Positions 39,832-41,381 of a stretch of 41,381 bases of DNA are shown here, piece after piece. The first letter of the stretch is position 1; each line of letters begins with the position of its first letter. The notes below the pieces were generated by a model. It saw only the letters and a list, made by a program, of their open reading frames with translations. It made no database searches and had not been told where the DNA came from. The stretch comes from JBGPTF01 sp041490445 (GTDB taxonomy: Bacteria > Acidobacteriota > Terriglobia > Acidiferrales > UBA7541). Where the stretch lies: contig JBGPTF010000022.1 of the NCBI GenBank assembly GCA_041490445.1, positions 1 through 41,381 on the forward strand, read 5' to 3'. Made by a program: the position numbers and the translations under genes.

Positions 39832-40422
39832 ATGCGCCGCCTCCGACGCTCTGAACTTCCCGCTGACACGATTGCGCTCGCGCGCTATCTGATCGGCAAA
39901 ACCCTGGTTCGCGAGACCTCGCGCGGCAGAATCAGCGGGCGCATTGTCGAGACGGAGGCGTATCCTCCCGGCGATGCCAGCGGCCATGCCTTTCGTGGCG
40001 AGACGCCGGGCAATCACTCTCTTTTTCTTGCGCGCGGGCGAGCGTACGTCTTTTTCACCTACGGCTCATCCTTCATGATGAATGTTTCGAGCGAATGTCC
40101 CGGCGTCGGCGCCGGAGTCTTGCTTCGCGCCCTCGAGCCGCTCGAGGGCATCGCGCTGATGCAGCGGCATCGCGGCACAACAGAATTGCTCGATCTCGCG
40201 CGGGGCCCGGGACGCCTTGCCGCTGCTCTCCAAATCGACAAGCGGCTCGACGGCGTGGACCTCTGCGCGCCCGGCCGGCTCTGGCTCGGCACCGCCGTCC
40301 GACCGTCGGGCCGCATCGGCACAAGCGTGCGCATCGGCATCACTCGCGAAGTTCACCGCAAGCGGCGCTTTTACGAGCGCGGCAATCCCTATGTCAGCGG
40401 CTCGAAGCGCCTCAGCCCTTGA
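39832..40422 (+). CDS. 3-methyladenine DNA glycosylase (Mpg/AAG family)
   Basis: 196 residues starting MRRLRRSELPADTIALARYLIGK, with GAGAAG about 11 bases upstream. Family motifs: IVETEAYPPGDASGHAFRGETPGN, including the catalytic Glu, then ARGRAYVFFTYGSSFMMNV with the substrate-stacking Tyr, and ARGPGRLAAAL near the C-terminal half. Removes alkylated purines such as 3-methyladenine and hypoxanthine as the first step of base excision repair. Length fits the bacterial family. It is the first chromosomal gene beyond the stacked elements. Confidence 0.92.
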   Translation: MRRLRRSELPADTIALARYLIGKTLVRETSRGRISGRIVETEAYPPGDASGHAFRGETPGNHSLFLARGRAYVFFTYGSSFMMNVSSECPGVGAGVLLRALEPLEGIALMQRHRGTTELLDLARGPGRLAAALQIDKRLDGVDLCAPGRLWLGTAVRPSGRIGTSVRIGITREVHRKRRFYERGNPYVSGSKRLSP

Positions 40423-41024
40423 TTCTCTGCAACACGCCGCTGAGCAATTTGTCGCAAAAGTCCACAGCCACCCGGATTTGCAATCTAGACTCAAAGTGCT
40501 ACCCTGCGGTCGGAACCATGTCCGCGAGACTAGTACTCGGAAGCCCGCACCGGCGCGCACCTCGCGCCTCCAATCCCTTGCGTTCAAGTCCCACCAGTTT
40601 GTTAGGGCGCTGCGAACCAACCTGCACCGGTGTCCCGCATGAGATTTCCGCGAACTGGTTGTGTTTAGCTGCAGGAAAAGCAGGTACAGATTACCCTCCA
40701 CCGATGGGTTCCCGATTCTCTTGCCCCCTCGTGAATCGCAACAAGGAATTAAACCGGAATGGGCGTAACTCATTGAAAACAAGGAGGTGAGGCGGTCCCG
40801 AATCGCAACAAAAACGCACTCTATTTGAGGGAAGGCGCAGTCGAAGCCGCTTTTCCCAACTGCCTAATGTGTTGGTTCAGCCTGAAATGGAGAGCTGGCG
40901 TTCCACGTTAGCGAGTATACCGCCATTTTCGGCGGGCCAGTTGGGAGGACACCGCCCAATGCAGTGGCGGCTGGTGGAACAGGCAGCCGCTGAAACTGGG
41001 CGGCCTGTGCCCTTGAGCGATTCC
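40423..41024. other. about 600 bp without a recognised gene
   Basis: The long frames here are continuations of alternate frames of the glycosylase gene and have no family features. A good AAGGAGGTGA Shine-Dalgarno sequence lies at about 40781-40790 but is followed only by a 13-codon frame. Nothing else is supported. Confidence 0.5.
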
Positions 41025-41381
41025 TTAAGAAGCGTAGCCGGGGCCGCCAGACGACCCGCACTCTTTCCACAGTTTTTCCCAATTCCAAATACCGTGCGCC
41101 ACCTCGTTCGGCAACGGGAATCCGAGCTGATGCGCGAGCATACACACCTGCCCGCGATGGTGGGCTTCGTGAGAAAGCATGTAACACAGCATTTCCAGGC
41201 CAACCGGCCAAGGCGGAGCCCAGCCGTCTCTGCGAAACTTCTCGACGCGGCCCCCACAACCGCCGAGCGCTTCAGCGAGCATCTCCGCGCAGCGAGCGGC
41301 GCTCTCGGCCAATCCCGCACGGGCCTGCTGCGGCGTGCAGTGCGCGCGGTTGAGCTGTGGTGGAACCTTCAGGTGCGGAGC
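41025..41381 (-). CDS. DinB-like (four-helix, metal-binding) protein, N-terminus beyond the window
   Basis: The frame is open from the window edge to the stop at 41025, 118 codons. LCYMLSHEAHHRGQVCMLAHQLGFPLPN is the conserved DinB/YfiT motif with the HxxxH metal ligands, and the C-terminus ends in IWNWEKLWKECG. DinB-family proteins of this kind are stress-associated and often act as thiol-dependent transferases or hydrolases; the substrate is not known. The start lies outside the window. Confidence 0.85.
   Translation of the reverse strand, partial: APHLKVPPQLNRAHCTPQQARAGLAESAARCAEMLAEALGGCGGRVEKFRRDGWAPPWPVGLEMLCYMLSHEAHHRGQVCMLAHQLGFPLPNEVAHGIWNWEKLWKECGSSGGPGYAS

Noticed and set aside
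40095..40790. Plus-strand frames overlapping and following the glycosylase
   Set aside because: Alternate-frame translations, Arg/Pro/Ser-rich, without start signals or motifs.

Overview
The window is GC-rich DNA from an environmental bacterium, most likely an Acidobacteriota member. This rests on the gene repertoire: a DUF1800/DUF1501 pair, a large membrane-anchored Ser/Thr kinase with a TolB-like domain and TPRs, a divergent membrane pyrophosphatase, a stand-alone proline dehydrogenase and a dispersed palindromic repeat. The assignment is an inference; no 16S rRNA is present.

Left edge (1-1045): the end of one integrated mobile element. It holds a partial unknown gene, an AlpA/excisionase-like HTH gene, and at 999-1045 the 3' half of a tRNA-Thr(CGU) gene with no 5' half, as expected at the distal junction of a tRNA-targeting element.

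Core chromosome (1260-29375): asparagine synthase and an ArnT/PMT-like glycosyltransferase (overlapping); a minus-strand cluster of nitrilase-type amidohydrolase, class III aminotransferase and aldehyde dehydrogenase that fits beta-alanine/reductive pyrimidine catabolism, followed by a RNase H-fold exonuclease and a small exported protein; a BrkB/YihY membrane protein; proline dehydrogenase; the DUF1800 + DUF1501 pair; a membrane pyrophosphatase; a PHB-depolymerase-like esterase; a DedA-like protein; a YdjM-like membrane protein; a lipid kinase; ligA; two tandem paralogous small proteins beside a Ser/Thr kinase-TPR receptor; and a cation-efflux-like protein.

rnpB hotspot (29412-39704): the RNase P RNA gene has a good promoter and hallmark motifs. 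Its last 22 bp occur three times: in rnpB (29961), at 38280 (one mismatch) and at 39683. Between copies 1 and 2 lies an 8.3-kb integrative element: a tyrosine recombinase whose stop codon lies a few bases from the rnpB end, an excisionase-like HTH, an HUH/YxxK rolling-circle Rep, an OB-fold-like ssDNA-binding candidate, a Cro-like HTH, a divergent zinc-ribbon cargo gene, a 59-aa membrane peptide, an HTH/coiled-coil protein, an HNH nuclease and small phage-like proteins. Tandem 11-bp repeats near both ends look like recombinase arm sites, and three stacked hairpins upstream of rep look like a replication origin. I see no capsid, packaging or conjugation genes. Between copies 2 and 3 lies a 1.4-kb cassette with no recombinase, carrying two unknown genes (a cytosolic 191-aa protein and a four-TM 170-aa protein).

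Right edge: a 3-methyladenine DNA glycosylase, about 600 bp without a recognisable gene, and a DinB-like protein running off the end. The most novel material is the rnpB-targeting Rep/integrase element and the two-gene cassette stacked behind it.
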